A stretch of 9,340 nucleotides of DNA from Desulfobacterales bacterium CG23_combo_of_CG06-09_8_20_14_all_51_8 (GTDB lineage: Bacteria; Desulfobacterota; Desulfobacteria; Desulfobacterales; Desulfosalsimonadaceae): NCBI GenBank assembly GCA_002772195.1, contig PCSG01000458.1, positions 1-9,340 of the forward strand. The letters are read 5' to 3'. The notes under the pieces were generated by a model. The model saw only the letters and a program-made list of their open reading frames with translations. It had not been told where the DNA came from and searched no databases. The position numbers and the translations under genes were made by a program. Below, in pieces: positions 1-7,876 of this stretch (its first letter is position 1; each line of letters opens with the position of its first letter).

Positions 1-1181
1 TGGACAAGGAAATGCCCCGGGGCAGCGAAAAAATCCATGTGTATTATCTGGAAAACGCCAAGGCCGAGGACCTGGCTGCCGTGCTTCAGGAATTTCCGCA
101 AAAAACCGGGGGCGGCGGCGGAGCAGCCGCGGATCCCAATGTGAAGAAAAAATTCGCCCCTATTTTGTCCGAGGATGTGAAAATAAGTGCGGACAAGGCC
201 ACCAACAGCCTGATCATCGTAGCGGAAAAAGATGATTATGAAGTGCTCCAGGAAATTATCGCCAAACTGGACATAAGGCGCTCCATGCTGTTCATCGAAT
301 GCCTGGTCATGGAAATCAACAAAGCCCGGTCGCTGAATCTCGGAACGGAATGGCAGGTCGGCGGCGAAGGCAGCTATGGCCAGTATGACGGGGCCTGGGG
401 CGGCGGTTTTTCCGGCGGGGCGGCTGGCGGTGATGCCGGACGCTTGTCTACGCTTTTTTCGACGGCCACGGGGCAGCCCGCCATTCTTCCCCCAGGAGTT
501 TCCCTGGGGGTTTTCGGAGAATCCATCACCCTCGGCGGCGTCACCTTTCCCACCATCGCCGCCGTCATCAACGCCTATAAAAAAGATACGGACGCCCATA
601 TCCTGTCAACGCCTCAGATTCTGACCACGGACAATGAAACCGCCAAAATTACGGTAGGGAAAAATGTGCCCTATCTGACCAAGGCCAGCAGCGGAGACAC
701 CAATTACAGCAACTATGAATACAAGGACGTGGGGATCAGCCTGGAAGTCACGCCCCAGATCAGCAAGGACCGTCAGATCCGCCTGGAAATTGTCCTGGAA
801 ACCACCAAACTGGAATCCACCACGGATCAGTTCCAGCCCACCACCTTAAAACGCACGGTAGACACGACGGTGGTTATAAATGACAACAACACGATTGTCA
901 TCGGCGGTCTCATCGACGACGCGCTGTCTTCCACCGACTACCGGGTCCCCTGCCTGGGGAGCATCCCGGTCATGGGCTGGCTGTTCCGTTCCGTGGGCAA
1001 GGGCAAGGAGGAAACCAATCTTTTTATTTTCCTGACGCCCCATGTGCTGGAAGATGAGGCAGAAGCCCAAAAAATATATAAAGAGAAAGCGAATCAGATG
1101 AACAAGCTGGAAGAGGGCCGGATCCAACTGTTTGATGAAGAATCCTTTTTATCCGCGCCGAAAATGCTGCTCAACGAATAG
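1..1181 (+). CDS. gspD: Type II secretion system secretin GspD, C-terminal part (5' end outside window)
   Basis: This protein forms the outer-membrane secretin ring through which folded proteins leave the periplasm in type II secretion. The frame is open from the left edge (first full codon nt 3), so the ATG at 12 is an internal methionine and the signal peptide and early N domains lie upstream. What is visible begins with a secretin N repeat (IHVYYLENAKAEDLAAVL, nt 33-86). A Gly/Ala-rich linker at about nt 108-134 follows, then the rest of the repeat (KISADKATNSLIIVAEKDD, nt 180-236). The secretin beta-domain comes next, with a second Gly-rich stretch at about nt 358-440 and the conserved C-terminal block IVIGGLIDD...VPCLGSIPVMGWLF ... 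ETNLFIFLTPHVLED (nt 897-1061). The family match is strong. The choice of T2SS over type IV pilus PilQ rests on gspE following 11 nt downstream and on the N-repeat style. No pilotin-binding S-domain is recognisable in the short acidic tail. Confidence 0.93.
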   Translation, partial: DKEMPRGSEKIHVYYLENAKAEDLAAVLQEFPQKTGGGGGAAADPNVKKKFAPILSEDVKISADKATNSLIIVAEKDDYEVLQEIIAKLDIRRSMLFIECLVMEINKARSLNLGTEWQVGGEGSYGQYDGAWGGGFSGGAAGGDAGRLSTLFSTATGQPAILPPGVSLGVFGESITLGGVTFPTIAAVINAYKKDTDAHILSTPQILTTDNETAKITVGKNVPYLTKASSGDTNYSNYEYKDVGISLEVTPQISKDRQIRLEIVLETTKLESTTDQFQPTTLKRTVDTTVVINDNNTIVIGGLIDDALSSTDYRVPCLGSIPVMGWLFRSVGKGKEETNLFIFLTPHVLEDEAEAQKIYKEKANQMNKLEEGRIQLFDEESFLSAPKMLLNE

Positions 1182-1192
1182 GCGTTAAAAAA

Positions 1193-2953
1193 ATGCGCAA
1201 CCGTCTGTCACAGATTTTATTTCAGGAATTTGATGTTCCCGAAGAAACGTTCAAGGAAGCCCAGCAGACCTGTATAGAACAGAATGGGGTCCTGTCCGAA
1301 ATTTTGATCAAGAAAAAAATTATCACCGAACATCAACTCCTGGAGGCTTTCAGCCGGCTCTATCACATTCCGTTTCTGCCGAGAATCGCCATCGACGATC
1401 TGGACATGGACTTTACCCAGCGGGTATCCATCCAGTTTTTAAAAAAATACGCCATGGTGCCGGTGAAAAATCTGCCCCTTCCTGAAGGCGATGAAGCGTT
1501 TTCGCCGGGCATGGGGAAACCGGTAATTCTCATCAATGATCCATCGGCATTTCAGCCTCTGGACGATCTGACCAAAATGCTCGCGTGGGAGGATGTGTTC
1601 CTGATCCTTTCCACCCGGGAATCCATTCTTTCGCTCATCAATACGGCCTATGACAGCAGCCGGGACACGGCCCAGCAGCTCGTGGCCGACATGGAGGAAA
1701 GCGGATTTGACATTATCAGTGAAATCGAGGAAACCGCTGATCTTCTGGATGACACCAGTGACGCGCCCATCATCAAGCTGGTGAATCATATTATTTCCCA
1801 GTCCGTGAAAAACGGCGCCAGCGATATCCATCTCGAACCGTATCAGACTTCCCTGAAAGTCCGCTACCGGGTGGACGGAGTGCTCTACGACCTGCTGTCC
1901 CCGCCCAAATGGATGCAGTCAACGCTGACCTCCCGCATCAAGGTCATGGCGAAAATGAACATTCCGGAAAAACGCCTGCCCCAGGACGGCCGGTTTGAGG
2001 TGAAGATCGGGGACCAGAGTATTGATATCCGGGTGTCCACCATTCCCATCACCCACGGAGAACGCCTGGTGATGCGGCTGCTCAACAAATCCAATAAACT
2101 GTTTCAGCTCCCGGAACTTGGGTTGAAGGACGAAAAACTCAAAATCATTGAACACCTCATCCACTCCTCCCACGGCATCATTCTGGTCACCGGCCCCACG
2201 GGCAGCGGCAAAACCACCACCCTGTACGCCATCCTGTCTAAAATCAATTCGCCGGACATCAATATCATCACCATTGAAGATCCGGTGGAATACCAGCTCA
2301 AAGGCATCGGACAGATCCAGGTGAATCCGAAAATCGATCTGACCTTCGCCCGGGGTCTCCGGTCCATTGTCCGCCAGGACCCGGACGTGATTCTGATCGG
2401 GGAAATGAGGGACCAGGAAACTGCGGACATCGGGGTGCAGTCCGCTTTGACCGGCCATCTGGTTTTTTCCACCCTCCACACCAATGATTCGGCCAGCGCC
2501 ATCACACGGCTCATCGATATCGGTGTGGAACCCTTTCTGATTTCCTCTTCGGTGATCGCGGTCGTGGCCCAGCGTCTGGTGCGTGTATTGTGCCATGACT
2601 GCAAGGAAGCCTATCATCCGGATGAAGAAACATTAAAACAACTGCGTCAGATCAAAATCAACGAAGACCTGGGAGATGACGCAATTCCGGCATCGGACGG
2701 ACCGGTCACCATTTACCGGGCCACCGGCTGCCCCAGGTGCTTTAACACCGGATACAAAGGCCGGATCGGAATTTATGAAATCATGGTGCTCAATGAATCC
2801 CTTCAGAACATGATCATGAAAACCCATGATTCCCATCAAATCATGCGAGAAGCAGTCCGCCACGGCATGACTTCCCTCTATGATGACGGCATCCAGAAAG
2901 TTCTGGAAGGCAGCACCACCATTGAAGAAGTTCTCCGGGTGACCCAGACCTGA
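1193..2953 (+). CDS. gspE: Type II secretion system ATPase GspE
   Basis: Hexameric cytoplasmic ATPase that drives pseudopilus assembly at the inner membrane. It has 586 residues. The N-terminal MshEN/T2SSE_N-like domain covers roughly residues 1-150. The ATPase core shows Walker A GPTGSGKT (334-341), an Asp box ITIEDPVEYQ (about 360-369), Walker B DPDVILIGEMRD (396-407) and a His box HLVFSTLHTND (about 422-432). A tetracysteine zinc-binding insertion is made of C467/C470 and C513/C516, typical of GspE/PilB ATPases. All catalytic motifs look intact. The ATG sits 11 nt after the gspD stop. The purine-rich stretch before it is only a weak ribosome site, so translational coupling to gspD is likely. 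PilB and MshE are the alternatives; the gspD neighbour favours GspE. Confidence 0.95.
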   Translation: MRNRLSQILFQEFDVPEETFKEAQQTCIEQNGVLSEILIKKKIITEHQLLEAFSRLYHIPFLPRIAIDDLDMDFTQRVSIQFLKKYAMVPVKNLPLPEGDEAFSPGMGKPVILINDPSAFQPLDDLTKMLAWEDVFLILSTRESILSLINTAYDSSRDTAQQLVADMEESGFDIISEIEETADLLDDTSDAPIIKLVNHIISQSVKNGASDIHLEPYQTSLKVRYRVDGVLYDLLSPPKWMQSTLTSRIKVMAKMNIPEKRLPQDGRFEVKIGDQSIDIRVSTIPITHGERLVMRLLNKSNKLFQLPELGLKDEKLKIIEHLIHSSHGIILVTGPTGSGKTTTLYAILSKINSPDINIITIEDPVEYQLKGIGQIQVNPKIDLTFARGLRSIVRQDPDVILIGEMRDQETADIGVQSALTGHLVFSTLHTNDSASAITRLIDIGVEPFLISSSVIAVVAQRLVRVLCHDCKEAYHPDEETLKQLRQIKINEDLGDDAIPASDGPVTIYRATGCPRCFNTGYKGRIGIYEIMVLNESLQNMIMKTHDSHQIMREAVRHGMTSLYDDGIQKVLEGSTTIEEVLRVTQT

Positions 2954-3915
2954 TGATGTCTTTTAAGTTGAAATGTCACCGCCTGACCCCCTTTTTCATC
3001 AGTTTGATGGTTTTTACAGCGCTGTTTGTCGATGGTGAAAGCAGCTTTGCCCAGACTTCCCTTGAACTTACCCCCGCGACCTGCATCGGCTACGCGGACT
3101 TTTGTTTTAAAAACAGGGACTATCCAGCGGCGGCGGAAGCCTATCAGCAGTTCATCTATTTTTTCCCGGAGGACGGGCGGGTGGCCCTTGCCGATTATCA
3201 AATCGGTCTGTGCTGTTTTTATGAAAAATCTTATGACCGGGCATTAAACCGGTTTACCCGGATTCTGGAAGAAAAGGGTCTGATTGGCGCGGGCATGGAC
3301 AGCGCCTTTATGATTCCTAAGTGTTATCAGCATATGGGTGACACTCAGGCCGCCATCGACCATCTGCTGTATCTTGAGAAGTTAACGGAAGACCCGGATC
3401 TTCTGGATAAAATAAACCACCACCTCGGCTGGCTGTATCTTGAGTCCGGTCAGTTCAATGCGGCCCGGCAGACCTTCGCGCGCATCCGTCTGACGGAAAA
3501 CCGCATCGGGTATGAGACCCGGCAAATCGATGAATATCTGGAAACCCGGGACCGGATTCCCCGGAAAAGTCCGGTGGCCGCCGGCATTTTTTCCGTTGTT
3601 CCCGGCGGGGGATACCTCTATTGCGGCAGATACCAGGATGCGCTGGTGGCCTTTGTGGTGAACAGCGCCCTGATGGTTGGCGCGTGGGAGTGTTTTGATG
3701 AAGATCTGGAAGCCGTGGGGGGAATCATGGCCGCCCTGGGGTTGGGCTTTTATGCGGGGAATATTTATGGCGGGATTTCAAGCGCGTATAAATACAATCA
3801 GGCAAACCGGGCTGAATTTGTTCGTCAGATGAAAAAAAATTTAAACCCGGAGGTTTCCCTGGGGTTTTTTATCCGGGAATCGGCTGCGGGGTTTGCCCTG
3901 AGCCGGGCGTTTTAA
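2953..3915 (+). CDS. Exported TPR-repeat protein with hydrophobic C-terminal domain
   Basis: I do not recognise a named family member. The 320-residue product starts with a Sec-type signal peptide: basic MMSFKLKCHR, a hydrophobic core at about 11-26, and probable cleavage after SSFA (A33). About three tetratricopeptide-like helical pairs follow, at residues 44-77, 80-113 and 153-186 (for example YADFCFKNRDYPAAAEAYQQ). The region 208-275 is Gly-rich and hydrophobic (FSVVPGGGYLYCGRYQDALV, then a second hydrophobic stretch at 255-275). This suggests two short membrane segments or a membrane-associated hairpin. The tail ends in an amphipathic stretch with terminal Phe. The start overlaps the gspE stop by 1 nt (TGATG; a second ATG follows at 2956), so it is co-translated with the T2SS genes. 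A role in envelope or secretion assembly is an inference from this linkage alone. Confidence 0.75.
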   Translation: MMSFKLKCHRLTPFFISLMVFTALFVDGESSFAQTSLELTPATCIGYADFCFKNRDYPAAAEAYQQFIYFFPEDGRVALADYQIGLCCFYEKSYDRALNRFTRILEEKGLIGAGMDSAFMIPKCYQHMGDTQAAIDHLLYLEKLTEDPDLLDKINHHLGWLYLESGQFNAARQTFARIRLTENRIGYETRQIDEYLETRDRIPRKSPVAAGIFSVVPGGGYLYCGRYQDALVAFVVNSALMVGAWECFDEDLEAVGGIMAALGLGFYAGNIYGGISSAYKYNQANRAEFVRQMKKNLNPEVSLGFFIRESAAGFALSRAF

Positions 3916-4242
3916 CGCGGAGTTATACATGAAATCCGCTCGGACGAAAAAGAGGCCCGGATAATGTATCGGGCCAGGTTTTCCAACTCTTCGTCATTGT
4001 CCGGCCAGAAAGTTTTGCCGCAATAGACGTTGAATCCGCTGTGATGCCAATTCATCATGTTTTGAATAACAAAATCGTTGATCATGCCTTCTTTTTTTGA
4101 GCAGCACATTTACTTTTCGACGAAATGCGTCCTCCAGGTCGTTTGACGTGGGCGTCGGCCCTTTGATGAACATGCCGTTTTCATAAAAACACCCGTCTGT
4201 GGCGATAATGTGCAGGTGGGGCTTAAAGTTCTGGAAATGACA
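3912..4242 (-). pseudogene. Fragment of an IS91-like (Y2/HUH) transposase, frameshifted and truncated at both ends
   Basis: Read on the - strand, nt 4242 down to about 4100 encode HFQNFKPHLHIIATDGCFYE and onward to FRRKVNVLL. This contains the HUH metal-binding signature (PHLH) of IS91-family rolling-circle transposases (Pfam Y2_Tnp, named from memory). At a run of seven A (- strand; nt 4092-4098) the frame shifts by one base. The homology then resumes as EGMINDFVIQNMMNWHHSGF (nt about 4085-4026), the family's WHHSGFNVY region, and LARYIIRASFSSERI (nt about 3972-3928), which may hold the catalytic tyrosine. The N-terminal zinc-finger region and the whole C-terminal third are absent. An in-frame stop (TAG, 4245-4243) lies just before the preserved part, and the fragment ends within about 15 nt of the TPR gene stop. 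It cannot be active. Seeing the motifs is direct; the family name is by recall of the conserved motifs. Confidence 0.8.
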
Positions 4243-4245
4243 CTA

Positions 4246-6193
4246 TCAATGAATCAATGATGATGGAATATCTCTATTTCGTTTCTCGTTCCATGCCTGA
4301 AACATGAGGATATTCCACAGGATGTGATGATATTTATATTTTTTTGAAAGAAAACCGGCCCAAAATCCCCTGACGACTTCAGATTCAAAAAAACCTTCGG
4401 TCTTCAACCGTTCTTCAGAAAGCAGTGCTTCGGCCCAGTCCTTTAATGGGCCGGGAAGCCAGCTTGATGTGGGTGCGCCGAATCCCATTTTGGGCCGATC
4501 AATCAATTCGGTCGGAATATATCTTTCAAGAACCCGCTTTAAAATCAATTTTCCCTGCTTGGTATCCATCTTCATATAAGGGGGAAGCTGCCATGCAAAC
4601 TCGATAACCCGATAATCCAGGATTGGATTTCGCAACTCAAGGCTGACAGCCATGCTGGCACGGTCAACCTTTGCCAGAATATCGTCTGTCAGATAATTAA
4701 TCATATCTAAAAACATCATATGCTGTGCCACATCCGGAATGTCTATTCCCTGAGCAATTTCCATAAATCCTGTGGAGATTTCCGCGCCTTTCTTTAAAAT
4801 AAGTTCTGGTCTTCTTGCTGCGGAAATCCGGTTGATATACATATCCAGAATATTTTCTGCCATCATGTCGATGGCAATTTTTGAAAGCCTGTCTTCAGGA
4901 GACCTTGAAAACGCCTTTAAAATCATCGCGGCAGAGTGGCGCAGGAACTTAGGTAAAGCACGGCTCGCTTTCCAGATCAGTGGACCACGAAAATATCTGC
5001 GATACCCGCAAAACAACTCGTCACCGCCATCCCCTGTCAGGGCCACTGTCAATTTTGTTCTCGCTAATTTTGAAATCAAGTAGGTGGGAACCTGAGAGGA
5101 ATCGGCAAAGGGCTCGTCATATATAGAAGCCAGCTCAGGAACAACGTCAAGGACCTCACGGTCCGTTACGTAAAGCTCGGTGTGGTCCGTCCCTAAATGC
5201 TGAGCTACCGCTTTCGCAAATTCCGCCTCATTATGCTGCTTTTGAGAAAATCCGATGGTAAATGTTTTGATCGGTCGTGTGTTGTTCGCCTGCATCAAAG
5301 AGACCACAGTAGAAGAATCAATACCGCCCGAAAGAAGTGCGCCCAGAGGGACATCTGATATCATGCGGCTGGAAGCTGCGTCTTTCAGCAGTTCGTGCAG
5401 CGCTTGCTCCGCTTCAGCTTCCGTCCCGCCGAATGGCTGCATGATGCCTTTTTCAACGACCTGACGGGCCGACCAATAGAACTCAATTTTTCGATTCAAA
5501 GATTCAATGCTTGTTCTTTTTGAAATATCGCCGGGTAAAATCGTCAGCATGGCGCCGGGCATTAATTTGTATGCATTCTTGTATATCGAAAGCGGTGCCG
5601 GAACATAGCTGTATCTTAAAAACAGAGCGAGCGCATCCCGGTTGATTTCGCCCAGAAAGCCAGGATATGCTGACAATGCCCTGAGTTCGGAACCAAAGAC
5701 GAAGTCGTTACCCGCCCAACCATAATACAGCGGTTTTTTCCCGACACGATCCCTGACAAGCGTGAGGCTCCGGTTCTTGTTATCCCATAAGGCAAAGGCA
5801 AACATGCCGTTGCATTTCTGCAAAACCCGGTTCAGCCCCCCCCCATTCGGAAATGGACTCGAGAAGCGTCTCTGTGTCACCGTTCCCTTTGAAATTATGA
5901 TTTTTTTCGATAAGTTCCTGACGTAAACAACGAAAATTATATATTTCACCGTTATATGCCATTATATATCGTCCACAGGATGATTCCATCGGCTGTTTTG
6001 CATTGGGAGTGAGATCAATCACCGCAAGTCGACGATGAGCCAATCCGACACCGGCCGCCTGATCGAACCAGACGCCGCTATCGTCCGGCCCCCGGTGAGC
6101 CATGATCATTCCCATTTTTTGAAGGATTTTGTTAAAATCTTCATAGCCAGTCCACGTTGATTCTTTTTTTAAAACACCCGCGAAACCGCACAT
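4246..6193 (-). pseudogene. asnB: Glutamine-hydrolysing asparagine synthetase AsnB, frameshifted at a G9 tract
   Basis: The family converts aspartate, glutamine and ATP to asparagine or amidates related substrates; long forms like this are often found in surface-polysaccharide clusters. The start is ATG 6193, giving MCGFAGVL. Cys2 is the N-terminal nucleophile of class II glutaminase domains, and HRRLAVIDL (53-61), YNGEIYNF (80-87) and GDTET (105-109) complete that site. At nt 5836-5844 nine G (- strand) break the frame after SEWGG; removing one base joins it to GLNRVLQKCNGMFAFALWD. The synthetase half is then open to the stop at 4246, with the PP-loop LSGGIDSS (about 287-294 of the repaired protein) and TGDGGDELFCGYRRY (about 386-400). 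A repaired protein would be 648 residues, a normal length. AAGGAA 9 nt upstream is a plausible ribosome site. Base composition is clearly more AT-rich than the gsp genes, suggesting transfer. Whether it is dead, phase-variable or misread is open. Confidence 0.9.
5836..5844. repeat. Nine-base C/G homopolymer inside asnB (frameshift site)
   Basis: The + strand reads nine C in a row, which is nine G in the asnB message. The reading frame upstream (SEWGG) and downstream (LNRVLQKCNGMF) are offset by exactly one base here. Eight G would restore an uninterrupted gene with WGGL. Five G would give WGL, which by recall fits the spacing before NGMFAFALWD in other AsnB proteins more closely. The tract is the longest homopolymer I see in the window. 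Confidence 0.9.
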
Positions 6194-6215
6194 TCAAATA
6201 TATTCCTTAATTCGT

Positions 6216-6468
6216 TCATGTCTCCGAACCCACCCGCTCCAAGACAATTTCCGACAATTCCCGGACCCGCAGGGCCTCATCCAAATTTTCCACCTTTAAC
6301 GTGTCTTCCAGCATGAAACATAAGAATTTCCTTTTGATGACTTGATGTACCTCGGAAATCGTCTTGTATATCAAGTTTGAACAGGCGCTTTATGTCGTGG
6401 CGAGTGCGGTGGTGGTTTTCGTAGGGGAGATCGATTATGCCGGATGAACCGATGATTCCTGAAAAATC
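6216..6468 (-). other. Gene-poor spacer with two overlapping degenerate open stretches; possible broken gene
   Basis: The stretch between asnB and gspF (6194-6544, about 350 bp) has no convincing gene. On the - strand there are two overlapping open stretches in different frames. One is 63 codons (6468-6280) including IIDLPYENHHRTRHDIKRLF. The other is 57 codons (6389-6216) including MLEDTLKVENLDEALRVREL and ending with a stop whose TGA overlaps an ATG. The second has a hydrophilic, helix-like composition that resembles real protein. Joining the first to the second by one frameshift near nt 6320-6330 would give about 85-100 residues. I recognise no family, there is no clear start with a ribosome site, and it may simply be non-coding. 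Confidence 0.2.
6340..6376. repeat. 11-bp imperfect inverted repeat / stem-loop
   Basis: ACTTGATGTAC (6340-6350) faces GTATATCAAGT (6366-6376) across a 15-nt spacer. Ten of eleven DNA positions are complementary, and the odd one (6347/6369) is a G-U pair in + strand RNA. No T-run follows on the + side, so it does not look like an intrinsic terminator. It could be a protein-binding site, a mobile-element end, or chance in an AT-rich spacer. Confidence 0.5.
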
Positions 6469-6544
6469 CTAAAAATCCGTGTCATTTTCACAGGTTTTAG
6501 CGCAAACCAGCCCCCGTCCTTTCCGGAGTTTCACCCTTCTCCCT

Positions 6545-7774
6545 TCATCTCACCAGCTGGTTCATTTCAAAAATCGGCAGCAGGATTGACAATACAATAA
6601 ACAGAACAATAACCCCCATGAACAAAATAATGACCGGCTCCAGCAACGCGCTCAATCCCACCACCGTGGTTTCCACCTCGTTTTCATAAATGTCCGCGAT
6701 TTTGTGCAGCAGGGTTTCCAGCTCACCGCTCTGTTCCCCCACCTGGATCATCTGAATGAAAATATGGGGAAACAGCCGGGATGTTTCCAGGGATTTCCCC
6801 AGACTCCCCCCTTTTTCCACTTCAATGGCGGCATATTCGATGGAATCGGCGATCAACCGGTTTCCAACGATATTTTTGACGATGTCCAAGGCTTTGAGCA
6901 GGGTGACGCCGTTTTCAAGCAAGGTGGCCAGAGTCCTGGCAAAACGGGCCACGGCCAGCTTGGTGGTCAATGTGCCCACGCCGGGCAGCGTCAGCTTTGT
7001 TCTGTCATACCAGTATTTTCCTTTTTCCGATTTTTTTAAACGCCCGATGACCGTGACGATGATCGGAATGCCGATGAGAATCACCCACCATCCGGATTTG
7101 AGAAGCTCGCTGACGGCGATGAGGAATCGGGTGGGGGCCGGCAGCGCCTGCCCCATATCGCTGAAGATGGATGTAATTCTCGGAACAACGTAGGACAGCA
7201 GAAAATAGAGAACCAGCACCCCCAGAAAAAACATGAGGACCGGATAGGTAAGGGCGGAGCGGATGCGGTTGTTCAAGGCCTGATGTTTTTCCGTAATATC
7301 GGCCAGACGCTCCAGTACCAGCTCAAGAGTTCCGGATGACTCTCCGGACCGGACCATGTTGACATAAATGTCTGAAAACGTGGCCGGGTAATGGGAAAGC
7401 GCATCGGCAAAACTGCTCCCTTCCTCAATAGCGTCCTTGATCTGGGATAAAATTCGTTTGAAAATTTTAGAGCCGGCCTGGGGAATCAGCGTATAAATAG
7501 CGGACACAAGAGGGAAACCAGCCGAAATCAGAGTGGCCAGCTGTCGGGTCATCATGGCGATTTCCGATGGTTTGACTTTCTGAGGGAAAAGCTTCGGGAA
7601 AAAGGGCAGGGCGGTTTTTTTCCGGGTTTCCCTTTCATAGACTTCCCGGATGGATGTGGGATAGATATTGGCGGCCCGCAATTTCTGCCGGGCAGCGCCG
7701 ATACTTTCCGAATCAATGATATCGGTCACCATTTTGCCTTTTAAATTCAAGGCGCTGTATTCATAAATCGGCAT
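6545..7774 (-). CDS. gspF: Type II secretion system inner-membrane platform protein GspF
   Basis: Polytopic inner-membrane protein that couples the GspE ATPase to pseudopilin assembly. The 409-residue protein has full family length. The conserved N-terminus is MPIYEYSALNLKGKMV. Two tandem T2SSF domains follow, at about 73-196 and 276-398, marked by the paired motifs GESSGTLELVLERLADI (144-160) and GEQSGELETLLHKIADIYE (346-364). Three transmembrane helices lie at about 178-200, 228-246 and 378-400, the usual topology. The start at ATG 7774 is supported by the N-terminal match; GGAG lies 13 nt upstream, a rather long spacing. It is encoded opposite to gspD and gspE and separated from them by the asnB island. 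No pseudopilin gene (gspG/H) follows it within the window. PilC is an alternative name, but the nearby gspD/gspE genes favour GspF. Confidence 0.94.
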   Translation of the reverse strand: MPIYEYSALNLKGKMVTDIIDSESIGAARQKLRAANIYPTSIREVYERETRKKTALPFFPKLFPQKVKPSEIAMMTRQLATLISAGFPLVSAIYTLIPQAGSKIFKRILSQIKDAIEEGSSFADALSHYPATFSDIYVNMVRSGESSGTLELVLERLADITEKHQALNNRIRSALTYPVLMFFLGVLVLYFLLSYVVPRITSIFSDMGQALPAPTRFLIAVSELLKSGWWVILIGIPIIVTVIGRLKKSEKGKYWYDRTKLTLPGVGTLTTKLAVARFARTLATLLENGVTLLKALDIVKNIVGNRLIADSIEYAAIEVEKGGSLGKSLETSRLFPHIFIQMIQVGEQSGELETLLHKIADIYENEVETTVVGLSALLEPVIILFMGVIVLFIVLSILLPIFEMNQLVR

Positions 7775-7876
7775 TTTTGAGAAAAAACTCCGGGATCAGG
7801 GAATTGATGAAACCAAAAGGCAAACCGCCGCCCTGTAAAACAAGGGCGCGGAATGCATCAACGGATGATGTTGTTA

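Noticed and set aside
1919..2617. Open frame of 232 codons on the - strand
   Set aside because: It lies wholly antisense to the intact gspE. The His/Gln/Gly-rich composition is typical of a shadow frame opposite GC-rich coding sequence.
5847..5949. The first ~35 codons of the open frame that starts at 5949 on the - strand, an apparent alternative start for the asnB synthetase half
   Set aside because: They are an out-of-frame reading of the glutaminase domain, whose correct frame (from 6193) shows the Cys2, NGE and GDTE motifs.
6424..6471. Ten-codon ORF with AGGGGAG before its ATG (6437, + strand)
   Set aside because: It is too short to judge, with no partner gene or conserved leader context. 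A chance Shine-Dalgarno match is likely.
7829..7848. GC-rich hairpin CGCCCT/AGGGCG as a terminator
   Set aside because: No T-run follows on either strand, and the stem is only six pairs.
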